A stretch of 64,000 nucleotides of DNA from Brevundimonas sp. (GCF_027487935.1 NZ_JAIYCP010000022.1:1-64000), one strand, 5' to 3'; counted from the first letter of the stretch, positions 45,766-53,682 are shown. The notes: generated by a model not told the origin, from the sequence alone. Numbers and translations are program-made.

Positions 45766-46170
45766 TCAGCGGCCGGGGGGACGGGCGGCCATGCGCAGCA
45801 TCTGCATGGATTTCTGGTAGAAACCGATCGCCGCATCATAGGCCATTCGGCTCTCGGCCATTTTGAGCATCTGCTCCTCGACGACGACGGAGTTCCCGTC
45901 GAGCGTGGTTTCCGAATCAGGCGCGTTCCGACTCTCGAACCGCGCCGTCGGGCCGGGCGGGGCGATGTGCATGGCGCTGGTTCGGACCATCCGGAGCCCG
46001 CCGCCGGTGGCGAGGGCACGGGCGAAATCCGTCGGCTGCTGCAGGTCACGACTGACATAGCCGGGGGTGTCGGAATTGGCGACGTTCTGGGCGATGACGC
46101 GCTGTCGCTCGTCCAGCCAGGTCAGGCGGCCCTTGATCTGGCTGAGCAGTGGCAGGTCGGTGAAGCCCAC
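45766..46170 (-). CDS. flgB: flagellar proximal rod protein FlgB
   Basis: The 134-residue proximal rod protein has the conserved N-terminal RVIAQNVANSDTPGYVSRDL and the C-terminal EEQMLKMAESRMAYDAAIGF-type helix. It is exported through the flagellar apparatus without a Sec signal. First gene of flgB-flgC-fliE; its promoter region (46171-46276) is shared with the divergent fliO-fliP pair. Confidence 0.95.
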   Translation of the reverse strand: MGFTDLPLLSQIKGRLTWLDERQRVIAQNVANSDTPGYVSRDLQQPTDFARALATGGGLRMVRTSAMHIAPPGPTARFESRNAPDSETTLDGNSVVVEEQMLKMAESRMAYDAAIGFYQKSMQMLRMAARPPGR

Positions 46171-46220
46171 GGGCGACTCCCAATCCCGGCGCGAGAGACG
46201 CGGATCGCCTCTCCGGGATG

Positions 46221-46258
46221 GGCAGAAACTGCCGCCTGCATGGTTAACACGGGGTTAT
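46221..46258 (-). promoter_or_regulatory. CtrA box plus ftr-like palindrome, flgB/fliO divergent promoter
   Basis: On the minus strand, ATAA-N7-TTAA (46258-46244) precedes GGCAGTTTCTGCC (46233-46221), a perfect palindrome, at the same 10-base spacing as the fliF and fliQ sites. It is oriented toward flgB, 51 bases from its start. A further CGTTAACC half-box (46269-46276) touches the fliO ATG, so the region probably serves both directions. Confidence 0.65.
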
Positions 46259-46276
46259 CTCAATGGGGCGTTAACC

Positions 46277-46576
46277 ATGATCGCCGAAATCTGGGGCATG
46301 AATTTTTTCCTCGACCTCGCCAGGGGGATTTTTGCCCTCGCCTTCACCCTCGGCATTATCGGCTTCGTCGCCTGGGCGTCGCGGCGTTATCTGCCGCAGC
46401 TTCTGGCCCGGATCAGCGCCGAACGCGGCCAGCGACGGATGAGCGTGGTCGAGACCCTGGTGCTGGATCCGGCCCGCCGGCTGGTGCTGGTCAGGATCGA
46501 CAATGAGGAGCGGCTGCTGATCCTCGGCGAAGGTCGCGAGCTGATCGAACCGCGCGGGCCGGAGTCAGACCAGTGA
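46277..46576 (+). CDS. fliO: flagellar assembly protein FliO
   Basis: FliO assists FliP assembly in the export gate. The 99-residue protein has one membrane helix (IFALAFTLGIIGFVAWASRRYL, about residues 16-37) and a cytoplasmic domain of the FliO/YnzD type (RRMSVVETLVLDPARRLVLV and NEERLLILGEG). The ATG at 46277 fits this topology. The stop overlaps the GTG start of fliP (GTGA). Confidence 0.87.
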   Translation: MIAEIWGMNFFLDLARGIFALAFTLGIIGFVAWASRRYLPQLLARISAERGQRRMSVVETLVLDPARRLVLVRIDNEERLLILGEGRELIEPRGPESDQ

Positions 46577-47460
46577 AGGGCACCGGCTTTTGCCCTCCCC
46601 CGGCGGGGCAGGATGGTCGGCGCAGGTCGACGACGGGGGGAAGGGAGAAGATCTTCGCGCTCCCCACCCGCGCAGAGCTGAAGCGCGCGGCGATCCTGTC
46701 GCTGATCACTACCGGCTTCTGTCTGCTGTGGCCGCTGGCGGCCCTGGCCCAGGACCTGGCGGCGGGCGGAGGGGCCGGAGCCGCCATCAATGTGAACCTC
46801 GGTACCGGTTCGGGTCTGACCGAACGGGTGGTGCAGCTGATCGGTTTGATGACCGTCCTTTCGCTGGCCCCGTCGATCGTGATCATGACGACCAGCTTCG
46901 TCCGGATCATCGTGGTGCTGTCCCTGCTGCGCACGGCCCTGGGCATGCAGCAGTCACCGCCGAACGCCGTGCTGGTTTCCCTGGCCCTGTTCCTGAGCGC
47001 CATCGTCATGGCTCCGACCTGGCAGGACGCCTATGATTCGGGCATCCGCCCGCTGCTGGATCAGCAGATGGAGCTGCCCCAGGCCTTCGATGCGGCGTCA
47101 GAACCTGTGAAGACTTTCATGCTGGCACAGGTGGACCGGGACGACCTCGCGCTGTTCGTCAGGCTGTCCAATCTGGAGGCCCCGACAGCCGCCGCGGATC
47201 TCCCGCTTCGCGTGGTCACTCCGGCCTTCATGATCAGTGAGTTGAAGCGGGCCTTCGAAATCGGATTTCTTCTTTTTGTTCCGTTTCTTGTGATCGATCT
47301 GGTGGTCTCCAGCGTGCTCATGTCCATGGGTATGATGATGCTGCCACCGGTGGTCATTTCCCTGCCGTTCAAACTGATCTTTTTCGTGCTCGTGGACGGC
47401 TGGCGACTGGTCGCCGGAAGCCTGGTCGAGAGCTTCCAGAGAGCGTCAGGAAGCGGATAG
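46573..47460 (+). CDS. fliP: flagellar export protein FliP, with N-terminal extension
   Basis: FliP forms the core of the flagellar export gate. The 295-residue product has FliP signatures VIMTTSFVRIIVVLSLLRTA, LGMQQSPPNAVLVSLALFLS, and TPAFMISELKRAFEIGFLLF. The only in-frame start is the GTG at 46573, giving about 38 polar residues before the signal peptide (AAILSLITTGFCLLWPLAALAQ). No internal ATG, GTG or TTG lies between. The extra sequence is encoded by a GC-rich palindromic stretch at about 46590-46640. FliP proteins are usually near 245-260 residues. Confidence 0.94.
   Translation: MKGTGFCPPPAGQDGRRRSTTGGREKIFALPTRAELKRAAILSLITTGFCLLWPLAALAQDLAAGGGAGAAINVNLGTGSGLTERVVQLIGLMTVLSLAPSIVIMTTSFVRIIVVLSLLRTALGMQQSPPNAVLVSLALFLSAIVMAPTWQDAYDSGIRPLLDQQMELPQAFDAASEPVKTFMLAQVDRDDLALFVRLSNLEAPTAAADLPLRVVTPAFMISELKRAFEIGFLLFVPFLVIDLVVSSVLMSMGMMMLPPVVISLPFKLIFFVLVDGWRLVAGSLVESFQRASGSG
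46592..46642. repeat. GC-rich palindromic segment inside the fliP 5' end
   Basis: This stretch contains CCCTCCCCCGGCGGGG-type pairing arms (about 46593-46608), a GTCG/CGAC pair around 46618-46635 and a G6 run. It resembles the CTCCC-GGGAG palindromes found elsewhere in the window between genes, but here it lies within a reading frame and encodes the unusual FliP N-terminus. Confidence 0.4.
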
Positions 47461-47578
47461 AATCCCACCCCGTGGGGGTTACAGCGCCGAAGTCGCTTGC
47501 CAAGGGAGGCAAAAGCGGCGTCAATCCATCCGTCATCGTCCCTGAATCGGGACGAGCTTTCATCGGGAAACGACCCAT

Positions 47579-47857
47579 ATGACTACCCAAGCAGAACTCA
47601 TTGCCGCCGTCGCCAAGGACGCTGGTGTCAGCCAGGCCGATGCCGGCCGCGTGCTCGACGCCCTCGTCAAGAACATCCACAAGTCGCTGATCGGCGGCGG
47701 CGATGTCCGCATCTCGAACCTCGGCGTGTTTGACACGGCCGCCCGTGCGGCCCGTGAAGGCCGCAACCCGGCCACCGGTGCGACCATCAAGATCGCCGCA
47801 TCGAAGGCCGTGCGCTTCCGCGTGTCGAAGCCGCTCAAGGATGCCGTGAACAAGTAG
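47579..47857 (+). CDS. hup: HU family DNA-binding protein
   Basis: HU bends and compacts DNA as a small dimer. The 92-residue protein has the typical AELIAAVAKDAGVSQADAGRVL helices, the GDVRISNLGVFDTAARAAREGRNP turn-and-arm region with the Pro-containing intercalating arm (RNPATGATI), and a C-terminal helix. It is preceded by 118 bases without a gene that should hold its promoter, and followed by a terminator hairpin. Confidence 0.95.
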   Translation: MTTQAELIAAVAKDAGVSQADAGRVLDALVKNIHKSLIGGGDVRISNLGVFDTAARAAREGRNPATGATIKIAASKAVRFRVSKPLKDAVNK

Positions 47858-47887
47858 GATCCTTCCCCGGTTCGCCGGGGAATCCTT
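47856..47887. terminator. terminator hairpin between hup and the TPR gene
   Basis: The stem TTCCCCGG (47863-47870) pairs with CCGGGGAA (47875-47882) around a TTCG tetraloop, with outer AGGAT/ATCCT bases extending it. It starts at the hup stop and ends at the stop of the convergent TPR gene, so it can serve both transcripts. UUCG tetraloops are especially stable. Confidence 0.75.
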
Positions 47888-50738
47888 ATGCAGGACGGGC
47901 GGGTGCCGCGGGTCGGTTCCCGCCCGTTTTCGTTCTGAGTTCTGCCTTCACGGCCGCGACCCAGCCGGCGAAGGTGTCAGCCGAGGCGGCGAGGCTGGTG
48001 AAGTCCCCCGGCAAGGCACCCCCGTCCGCGTCGTTGTCGAGGGCGATGGTCAGGGCGGTCTTCGCCCGCGCACCGGCCACGAACGGCTGATAGTTGCGCG
48101 ACAGTCGGGCCAGGGCGGCGGGGTCATCGCTCAGGGAATAGCCGACCCCCGCGCGGATCAGGCGGGCCTCCTCGCCGGCGCTAAGGGCGGCGGGATTGCG
48201 GAAGCGGTCGCCCAGCAGCCCCTCATAGATGGCGGCGGCCGGTGCCCAGTTCCGCTGTTTCCAGAACACTTCGGCGCGGACTTCACGGGCCTCGGGTGAT
48301 GCGTCGTCGCCCAGCACCTCAAGTGCATGATCGAACCGGCCCAGATCCATCAGGGCGCGGGCCTCCAGCGCCCGGCGCTCCGCGTTCAGGGGGGCCGGCA
48401 GGATGGTCGTGCGTGAGGCCCAGATCGCCTGCAGGGCCGGTTCGGGCTGGCGATCCATCAGATAGATCGCGGCGAGATCGGTCGCCACCTGGGCCTTGGC
48501 CACACCCTCGAGCCGGTTCTCGACCTGGTATTTGAGCAGCTCCGACGCCTGATCCAGCAGGTCGACGTCGACCAGACGGCGGGACAGCCGGCGCACCATT
48601 TCGTCGCCGTCGGCACCGATGGGCGTCAGTTCGCGGAAGTCGTAGAACAGGCCGAGGGCCTGCACGGGTTGAAGGCCGTCGGCCCCGCCCTCCAGGAAAA
48701 GCATGCGGAAGGCGGCACCGAGATCCGCCTGGATTTCGGCGGCCCCCTCAAGCCGGTTCAGATTGGGGCCGGCGCCTTTCAGGGCGGTCAAGGCTTCGCG
48801 GTAAAGGCCCTGCGACAGATAGAGCTGACCCAACTGTCGAATGACAGCCAGTTCCGTGGCGTCGCCGCGCCAGCGCCAGCGGAGCCCCTCCAGCTCGCGG
48901 GCCGCGGCATCAGCCTTCATCGTTCCCTTGGCCAGGGACAGGCGGACGATCCCAAGCTTGGCAGGAACCGAGACCGCGTCCAGGGGTGCGCGGCTGATGG
49001 CGGTGTATACGGCCAGGGCCCGCTCCGGCTGGCCGACCAATTCGAACAGCCGGGCCTGAATCAGACGGGCCGTGAGCTGGTCCGCCGCGGGGGCGTTCTG
49101 GCTGAAGCTGTAGGCCAGCAGGGCCCGGGCACCGTCGAGGTCACCCAGCTCCAGCGCCGCCATGGCGTGGGCGGCACCAAAACGGGCGCGCCATTCGGCG
49201 GGAAACTCGTCCACCGCCGTAGCCCCGGCGTCGAAGGCCTGCCGGGCTGACTCCCAGTCGCCCTGGGTCGATGCGATATAGCCGCGCCAGACCGCCGAGG
49301 CCGGGTCGGCGGCGACGGCGGCGGAGGCGAAATCGCCCTGGGCTTCTTCCATCCGGCCGATCAGGGCGCGTGCGGCACCGCGCAGGCCGCGCAACTCCGG
49401 TTCACCCACCATGCTGGGGGCCTGGGCGACGATACTGTTCAGGACACCGATCGCCTCATAGCCGAGGCCGGAGCCCACCAGGAATCGGGCCAGGGCGAAG
49501 CGCGCCTCGGCGGGTGCCCGGGGATCGTCGCCGGCGGCCATGGATTCCTTGACCGCCGCATCCTGGAGACGGCGGTGGCGGGCGGTGAAGCCTTCTTCAC
49601 CGACCTCGGCCCACTCGGCCAGGATCAGGGCGGGATGTTTCGCCCGACGAGGCGCGTCGCCCCCGGCAGCCGCCGCCTCGAGGGCAGCCGACGGCGGTGA
49701 CAGGGTCAGGCCGCCCGGCCGACTGAGGGTGACCAGATCGCCATCGGCCTGGATGGCGAGATCGCTGGCCGGGGTCTCGACGGCCAGGCCGTGGGCTGTC
49801 GGCAGCAGGGACAGGTCTATGGTCCGGCGACGGTCCGCAAAGCCCTTGCCGGGTGCGAGGGCCGTGACGGCGGCGAAGCGGTCGCCCACAAGCGGATCGG
49901 TCAGCCAGACGGCGCGGGTGGCACCGGCCATGCGGGCGACAAGGACCGGCTCCCCGTCATCGTCCCGATCGACAGAGACGCCTTCAACGGCGGGGGGCTG
50001 GCCGCCGATGGTCACGGTCCAGGTCGAGCCCTGCGCCGCCGCGGAAACGGCAAGGCCTTCAGGGGCGGCAATGCGGAGGGCAATATGGTCGGGCCCGGCG
50101 GTCCAGCGGGCATCGGTAACTGGGCCGAGCTGTCCGGCAACCGGCATGTCGAGGCGGGCATTCTTGTCGAACACCACCCAGACGGCCTCTCCGCGCCGGA
50201 AGACGGCGGCTCCGACCGGCGTGGGCCAGGCAAACGACAGGCTGACCTGGGCAGGGGTCGCCACGGCCGTGACCGGCACGGTTCCGGCCGCCGCGGTCTG
50301 CGTCTCGGCCGGACCGGCAGCGGGGGCCGTCTCATACAGGTTCAGCCAGACCGCGCCGTCTGCCGAGCCGGAGCGGGCGTCCGCCCCCTCGGCCAGGGTG
50401 AGGACCAGTTCGGTGCCGCCCCGGACGGCCCGGGTCTCAACCTTGTCCACGCCGCGCGGCGGATCGACCTTGAGCCGCGATACGTCAGGCGCAGCGGTCG
50501 AGCCGATGCGGACGATGACGTTGCGGCCGTCCCGCCGAACCTGCGACCGGGCACCGATGACACCCGCGAACTCGATCCGGGTGAATTCGGCGTTGGAGCC
50601 GATGCGGATCGCGATCGGATCCAGCGGGGCGGAGGACTCCTGGGCCAGCGGTGTCAGGGGCGCGAACAGCACCGCACCCGCCGCGGCGGCGGCCACGGAG
50701 GTCTTGAGCATGCGTTTTCTGGCGGCGGCCCCGGACAT
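47886..50738 (-). CDS. large exported TPR-repeat protein
   Basis: The 950-residue product has a signal-peptide-like N-terminus (MLKTSVAAAAAGAVLFAPLT, with Ala at the cleavage region before QESSA). Residues of about 35-320 are strand-rich (IAIRIGSNAEFTRIEFAGV) and could include AMIN- or adhesin-like modules. From about 370 on, the sequence is a run of helical TPR-like units with typical ALxxxx-A patterns (ALAVYTAISRAPLDAVSVP, AREVRAEVFWKQRNWAPAA). No catalytic motif is seen. A scaffolding role in the periplasm is a guess; the gene lies next to hup and fliP. Confidence 0.8.
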   Translation of the reverse strand: MSGAAARKRMLKTSVAAAAAGAVLFAPLTPLAQESSAPLDPIAIRIGSNAEFTRIEFAGVIGARSQVRRDGRNVIVRIGSTAAPDVSRLKVDPPRGVDKVETRAVRGGTELVLTLAEGADARSGSADGAVWLNLYETAPAAGPAETQTAAAGTVPVTAVATPAQVSLSFAWPTPVGAAVFRRGEAVWVVFDKNARLDMPVAGQLGPVTDARWTAGPDHIALRIAAPEGLAVSAAAQGSTWTVTIGGQPPAVEGVSVDRDDDGEPVLVARMAGATRAVWLTDPLVGDRFAAVTALAPGKGFADRRRTIDLSLLPTAHGLAVETPASDLAIQADGDLVTLSRPGGLTLSPPSAALEAAAAGGDAPRRAKHPALILAEWAEVGEEGFTARHRRLQDAAVKESMAAGDDPRAPAEARFALARFLVGSGLGYEAIGVLNSIVAQAPSMVGEPELRGLRGAARALIGRMEEAQGDFASAAVAADPASAVWRGYIASTQGDWESARQAFDAGATAVDEFPAEWRARFGAAHAMAALELGDLDGARALLAYSFSQNAPAADQLTARLIQARLFELVGQPERALAVYTAISRAPLDAVSVPAKLGIVRLSLAKGTMKADAAARELEGLRWRWRGDATELAVIRQLGQLYLSQGLYREALTALKGAGPNLNRLEGAAEIQADLGAAFRMLFLEGGADGLQPVQALGLFYDFRELTPIGADGDEMVRRLSRRLVDVDLLDQASELLKYQVENRLEGVAKAQVATDLAAIYLMDRQPEPALQAIWASRTTILPAPLNAERRALEARALMDLGRFDHALEVLGDDASPEAREVRAEVFWKQRNWAPAAAIYEGLLGDRFRNPAALSAGEEARLIRAGVGYSLSDDPAALARLSRNYQPFVAGARAKTALTIALDNDADGGALPGDFTSLAASADTFAGWVAAVKAELRTKTGGNRPAAPARPA

Positions 50739-50851
50739 ACGCGCGCATACTCGCGCGAGGGGCCTTTCAGGGCGGTTAACGGATCATGACCGATTGACGG
50801 CGTCCGGGCCGCTGCGCAAGGCGTAGCTGTGGCCCCGAACCGGAGATGTTC

Positions 50852-51217
50852 ATGTCCCTGCTGCCCCTGCTCGCCGCCGCGCTGTTTCAGCTCTCAGGGC
50901 CGACGCCCGATGCCATGAACGGGGCCTGGGCCGTCGACCTTTCCGCGGATCCGGCCGAGCCCTATGTGAAGGCCATGCACCTGACCTTGGCCGCCGACGG
51001 AACGGTCAGCGGCGACTTCTACGACAGCACGATCGAGGCCGGGCGCTGGAAGGCCCAGAACGGCCGGGTCTGCGTCGCCTTCCGCACCACCGACGGGGCC
51101 GGCCCCTATCACTCAGCCGCCTGTCTCGACGGCGACCGGATCGAAGGCCAGACCTGGGCGGAGCATCGGGACTTCGTCTTCGTCTGGAATGCCGCCCGGG
51201 GCGAGCCCGCGACCTGA
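50852..51217 (+). CDS. small exported hypothetical protein
   Basis: The 121-residue product has a short hydrophobic N-terminus (MSLLPLLAAALFQLSGPTPD) consistent with a signal peptide, then a beta-rich mature part (AMHLTLAADGTVSGDFYDST, RVCVAFRTTDGAGPYHSAAC, LDGDRIEGQTWAEHRDFVFV) with two cysteines. I do not recognise a family. The ATG at 50852 is preferred over 50846 because GGAG is then 6 bases upstream. Confidence 0.65.
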   Translation: MSLLPLLAAALFQLSGPTPDAMNGAWAVDLSADPAEPYVKAMHLTLAADGTVSGDFYDSTIEAGRWKAQNGRVCVAFRTTDGAGPYHSAACLDGDRIEGQTWAEHRDFVFVWNAARGEPAT

Positions 51218-51303
51218 GCGGGCCTGCCCGCGACACCGCGGTCGGTTGCGGTGCGACAGCCGCGAGCCGACATGAGACCCGGCCTTCCTGTCAGGAACCG
51301 AAC

Positions 51304-51711
51304 GTGACCGAGCCCCAGTACCCCCGCCTGAACACCCTTTCGACCGGCCTGCGCTGCCGCTGTCCGCGCTGCGGCGAGGGGCCCTTGCTGACGGGGTTTC
51401 TGACCATCCGTGACGCCTGCCCGGCCTGCGGCCTCGACTACAGTTTCGCCGAACCGGCGGACGGCCCGGCCTTCTTCGGCATGACTGCGGTCGGGATCAT
51501 CGGCATGGCCCTGTTCATGTGGTTCGAGTTCACGGTGCATCCGCCGATCTGGGTGCATATGGTCGTGACCATGCCCCTGCTGGTCCTCGGCTGTCTGGCC
51601 GTGCTGCGCCCGCTCAAGGGCTGGCTGGTGTCGGAGCAATTCATCCACAAGGCCGCGCCGCCGGTGTTCGAGAGCAACGGCAAGCACGGCGAGGGCTCGA
51701 AATGGCGCTGA
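51304..51711 (+). CDS. DUF983 membrane protein with zinc ribbon
   Basis: The 135-residue protein has two CxxC-type pairs, CRCPRCGEGPLL and CPACGLDYS, forming a likely zinc ribbon at the N-terminus. Two membrane helices follow (FFGMTAVGIIGMALFMWF and VHMVVTMPLLVLGCLAVLRP). This matches the DUF983 family, often found near cytochrome oxidase genes, but none are adjacent here. Its role is unknown. Confidence 0.85.
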   Translation: MTEPQYPRLNTLSTGLRCRCPRCGEGPLLTGFLTIRDACPACGLDYSFAEPADGPAFFGMTAVGIIGMALFMWFEFTVHPPIWVHMVVTMPLLVLGCLAVLRPLKGWLVSEQFIHKAAPPVFESNGKHGEGSKWR

Positions 51712-51777
51712 ACAGCGCCGTTTGACTTCCGCGCCGATGACGCGCCCCTTGCGCCCGTCCCGGGGAGGGGCGTGGCC

Positions 51778-51873
51778 ATGGCTATCGAACGCATTCTGTC
51801 GTGGCTGCTGATCCTGGTGCCGGCGGTCATCCTGGTGATGGCCACCGTGATGATCATCCAGCGCAAGCGGTGA
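51778..51873 (+). CDS. 31-residue single-span membrane protein
   Basis: A short reading frame with start ATG at 51778 encodes a 31-residue peptide: a charged MAIERI start, a hydrophobic span LSWLLILVPAVILVMATVMI and a basic IQRKR end. GGGGAGGGG lies 7 bases upstream, a strong ribosome binding site. The layout (short span, positive C-terminus) is that of bacterial small membrane proteins, which often regulate transporters or oxidases. It lies 66 bases after the DUF983 gene and could be in its transcript. Confidence 0.65.
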   Translation: MAIERILSWLLILVPAVILVMATVMIIQRKR

Positions 51874-51874
51874 G

Positions 51875-51951
51875 TGGCGACCCCGGAGGGACTCGAACCC
51901 CCGACCTCTGCTTTAGGAAAGCCTTGCTCTATCCGGCTGAGCTACGGGGCC
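51875..51951 (-). tRNA. tRNA-Arg (anticodon CCT)
   Basis: Reading the minus strand, the acceptor stem GGCCCCG pairs with CGGGGTC, the D arm is GCTC-loop-GAGC, the anticodon loop is TTCCTAA (anticodon CCT, reading AGG), and the T arm has TTCGAGT with a GGGGG/CCCTC stem. The 3' CCA is encoded. The anticodon stem AGGCT/AGCAG forms only three canonical pairs, with A and G opposite G and A at its outer two positions. Upstream, GCTAGTTC (51973-51966) resembles a -10 element. Confidence 0.9.
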
Positions 51952-52288
51952 ACGCAGGCTGAACTAGCGGCTGGCGACGCGGCGGGGAAGCGTCTGCGCG
52001 CGCCCTGCGTTCTGATTTTCTGTTCCGGCCCGGCGAAGGCTGGAACATCAGGAATTCCGATTGTGGTTAATCCGTCTTTAGATACAATATGTTGGGGTGA
52101 ACAAATGCCGAATCGGCCGGTGTCGGTGATTCGGTCCTGATTCGTTTCGCCCCTGTTCCGTCAGGACGCCCCGCCCCATTAAGCCGGCCCTGCGGCCGTC
52201 GCTTCGGCAACAGGTCGATGTCCGGGGCCGTCCGCGTTGACGACTTAGTTTTGATATGAAACGGTCTCGCGAACCCGGGGGAAGCCTC
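51952..52288. other. intergenic region between tRNA-Arg and an SDR gene
   Basis: This 337-base stretch holds no gene I can support. It contains the likely tRNA promoter on the left and an AT-richer patch (about 52058-52106, with TTTAGATACAATATGTTGG). That patch differs in composition from the surrounding GC-rich DNA. No att-type repeat of the tRNA end was found. Confidence 0.5.
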
Positions 52289-53023
52289 ATGTCGCTGAAG
52301 CCATCTTGCCTGATCGTCGGCGCCGGGGACGGCGTCGGCTCGGCCATAGCCCGCGCCTTTGCCCGGGAAGGCCTGGCGGTCTGTATCACCCGCCGCGCCC
52401 GCAATCTCGAGGCGCTGGAGGCGGTCGCCGCCGCCATTCGGGCCGAGGGCGGCGAGGCCCATGCCTTCGGTGTCGATGCGCGCAATGAGGCGGAAATGAT
52501 CGCCCTGGTCGGCCGGATCGAGGCCGACATCGGGCCGCTGCAGGTCGTGGTCTTCAACATCGGGGCGAATGTGCGCTTCCCGGTCGTGGAGACGACGGCC
52601 CAGGTCTATTCCAAGGTCTGGGAGATGGCCGCGCTGGCCGGCTTCTTCACCGGACGCGAGGCGGCGCGGGTCATGACGCCGCGCGGCAAGGGGACGATCC
52701 TGTTCACCGGCGCCACCGCCTCCACTCGGGGCGGCGCGGGCTTTTCCGCCTTCGCGGGGGCCAAGGCGGCGCTGCGCCAGCTGGCCCAGAGCCTGGCCCG
52801 GGAGATGGGACCGAAGGGGATCCATGTCGCCCATGTCGTCGTCGACGGCATGATAGACGGCACCTTTGCCCGCGCCATCGCACCGGACATCCAGTCACTG
52901 CTGGACGAGGATGCGATCCTGAAACCCGACGAGATCGCCCGGAACTATGTCTGGCTGCACAAGCAGCAACGCAGCGCCTGGACGTTCGAGCTGGACCTGC
53001 GCCCATGGAAGGAAAACTGGTGA
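52289..53023 (+). CDS. atypical short-chain dehydrogenase/reductase
   Basis: The 244-residue protein has an SDR Rossmann fold with VGAGDGVGSAIARAFAREGL and ITRRARN at the cofactor site, and a VVFNIGAN segment in place of NNAG. The expected Y-x3-K is replaced by F-A-G-A-K (FSAFAGAKAALRQ), so the catalytic Tyr is absent, while Lys and the serine segment (TGATASTRGG) remain. It may be a non-redox or unusual member of the family. The ATG at 52289 follows GGGGGAA. Its stop overlaps the next gene by one base. Confidence 0.8.
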   Translation: MSLKPSCLIVGAGDGVGSAIARAFAREGLAVCITRRARNLEALEAVAAAIRAEGGEAHAFGVDARNEAEMIALVGRIEADIGPLQVVVFNIGANVRFPVVETTAQVYSKVWEMAALAGFFTGREAARVMTPRGKGTILFTGATASTRGGAGFSAFAGAKAALRQLAQSLAREMGPKGIHVAHVVVDGMIDGTFARAIAPDIQSLLDEDAILKPDEIARNYVWLHKQQRSAWTFELDLRPWKENW

Positions 53024-53628
53024 TGACCCGTGCCATCGACTTCATCTTCGATTTCGCCAGCCCTAACGGCTATTTCGCGCACCATGGGCTGAAGGGGGTC
53101 GCGGAACGGACCGGTGCCTCCGTCAACCTGATCCCCTGCCTCTTGGGCGGGATCTTCAAGGCGACGGGCAACCAGGCCCCCTTCGTCGCCTTCGGCGGCG
53201 TCAAGGGGAAGCTGGACTATGAGATGCTGGAGATCCGGCGCTTCGTCACCCGCTACAGCCTGACCGACTTCCGGATGAACCCGAACTTCCCGATCAACAG
53301 CCTGACGGCGATGCGCGGCCTCTGCGCGGTCGAGCCCGGACCGGATTTCGACCGCTATGTCGAGGCGGTTTCAGCAGGCTTCTGGGAGCGCGGTCTGGCG
53401 ATGGGCGATCCTGCGGTTTTGCAGTCGGTGCTGGATGAAGCCGGGCTGGACGGTGCGGACCTGATGGCCCGGGCCCAGACCCATGACGTCAAGGCGCGGC
53501 TGGCGGCCAATACGGAGGCGGCGGTCGCGCGCGGCGTTTTCGGCGTGCCGACCTTCTTCGTCGGCGAGGAGATGTTCTTCGGCAAGGAACGGCTGGATCA
53601 GCTGGAGGCGCTGCTGTCCGCCCAGTAG
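53023..53628 (+). CDS. 2-hydroxychromene-2-carboxylate isomerase-like protein (DsbA fold)
   Basis: The 201-residue protein has the GST-kappa/HCCA isomerase pattern: IDFIFDFASPNGYFAHHGLKG, LIPCLLGGIFKATGNQAPF and a C-terminal GVFGVPTFFVGEEMFFGKER thioredoxin-fold block. There is a Ser at the DsbA-type active position (ASPN), as in glutathione-dependent isomerases. It is translationally coupled to the SDR gene (TGATG), so both likely act on one aromatic or carbonyl compound. Confidence 0.87.
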   Translation: MTRAIDFIFDFASPNGYFAHHGLKGVAERTGASVNLIPCLLGGIFKATGNQAPFVAFGGVKGKLDYEMLEIRRFVTRYSLTDFRMNPNFPINSLTAMRGLCAVEPGPDFDRYVEAVSAGFWERGLAMGDPAVLQSVLDEAGLDGADLMARAQTHDVKARLAANTEAAVARGVFGVPTFFVGEEMFFGKERLDQLEALLSAQ

Positions 53629-53682
53629 TCACCCACAGCTTCGCTTGAGGAAAGGCCGGCGAATCGCCACCTTGTTCCCATC

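Noticed and set aside
51874-52140. Plus-strand frame starting MATPEGLEPPTSALGKP across the tRNA gene
   Set aside because: It is the reverse complement of tRNA-Arg, a known source of spurious annotations, with no protein-like sequence beyond it.
51952-52288. Integration site (att) beside tRNA-Arg
   Set aside because: No integrase gene or duplicated tRNA end is present in the window; the neighbouring genes look like ordinary chromosomal genes.
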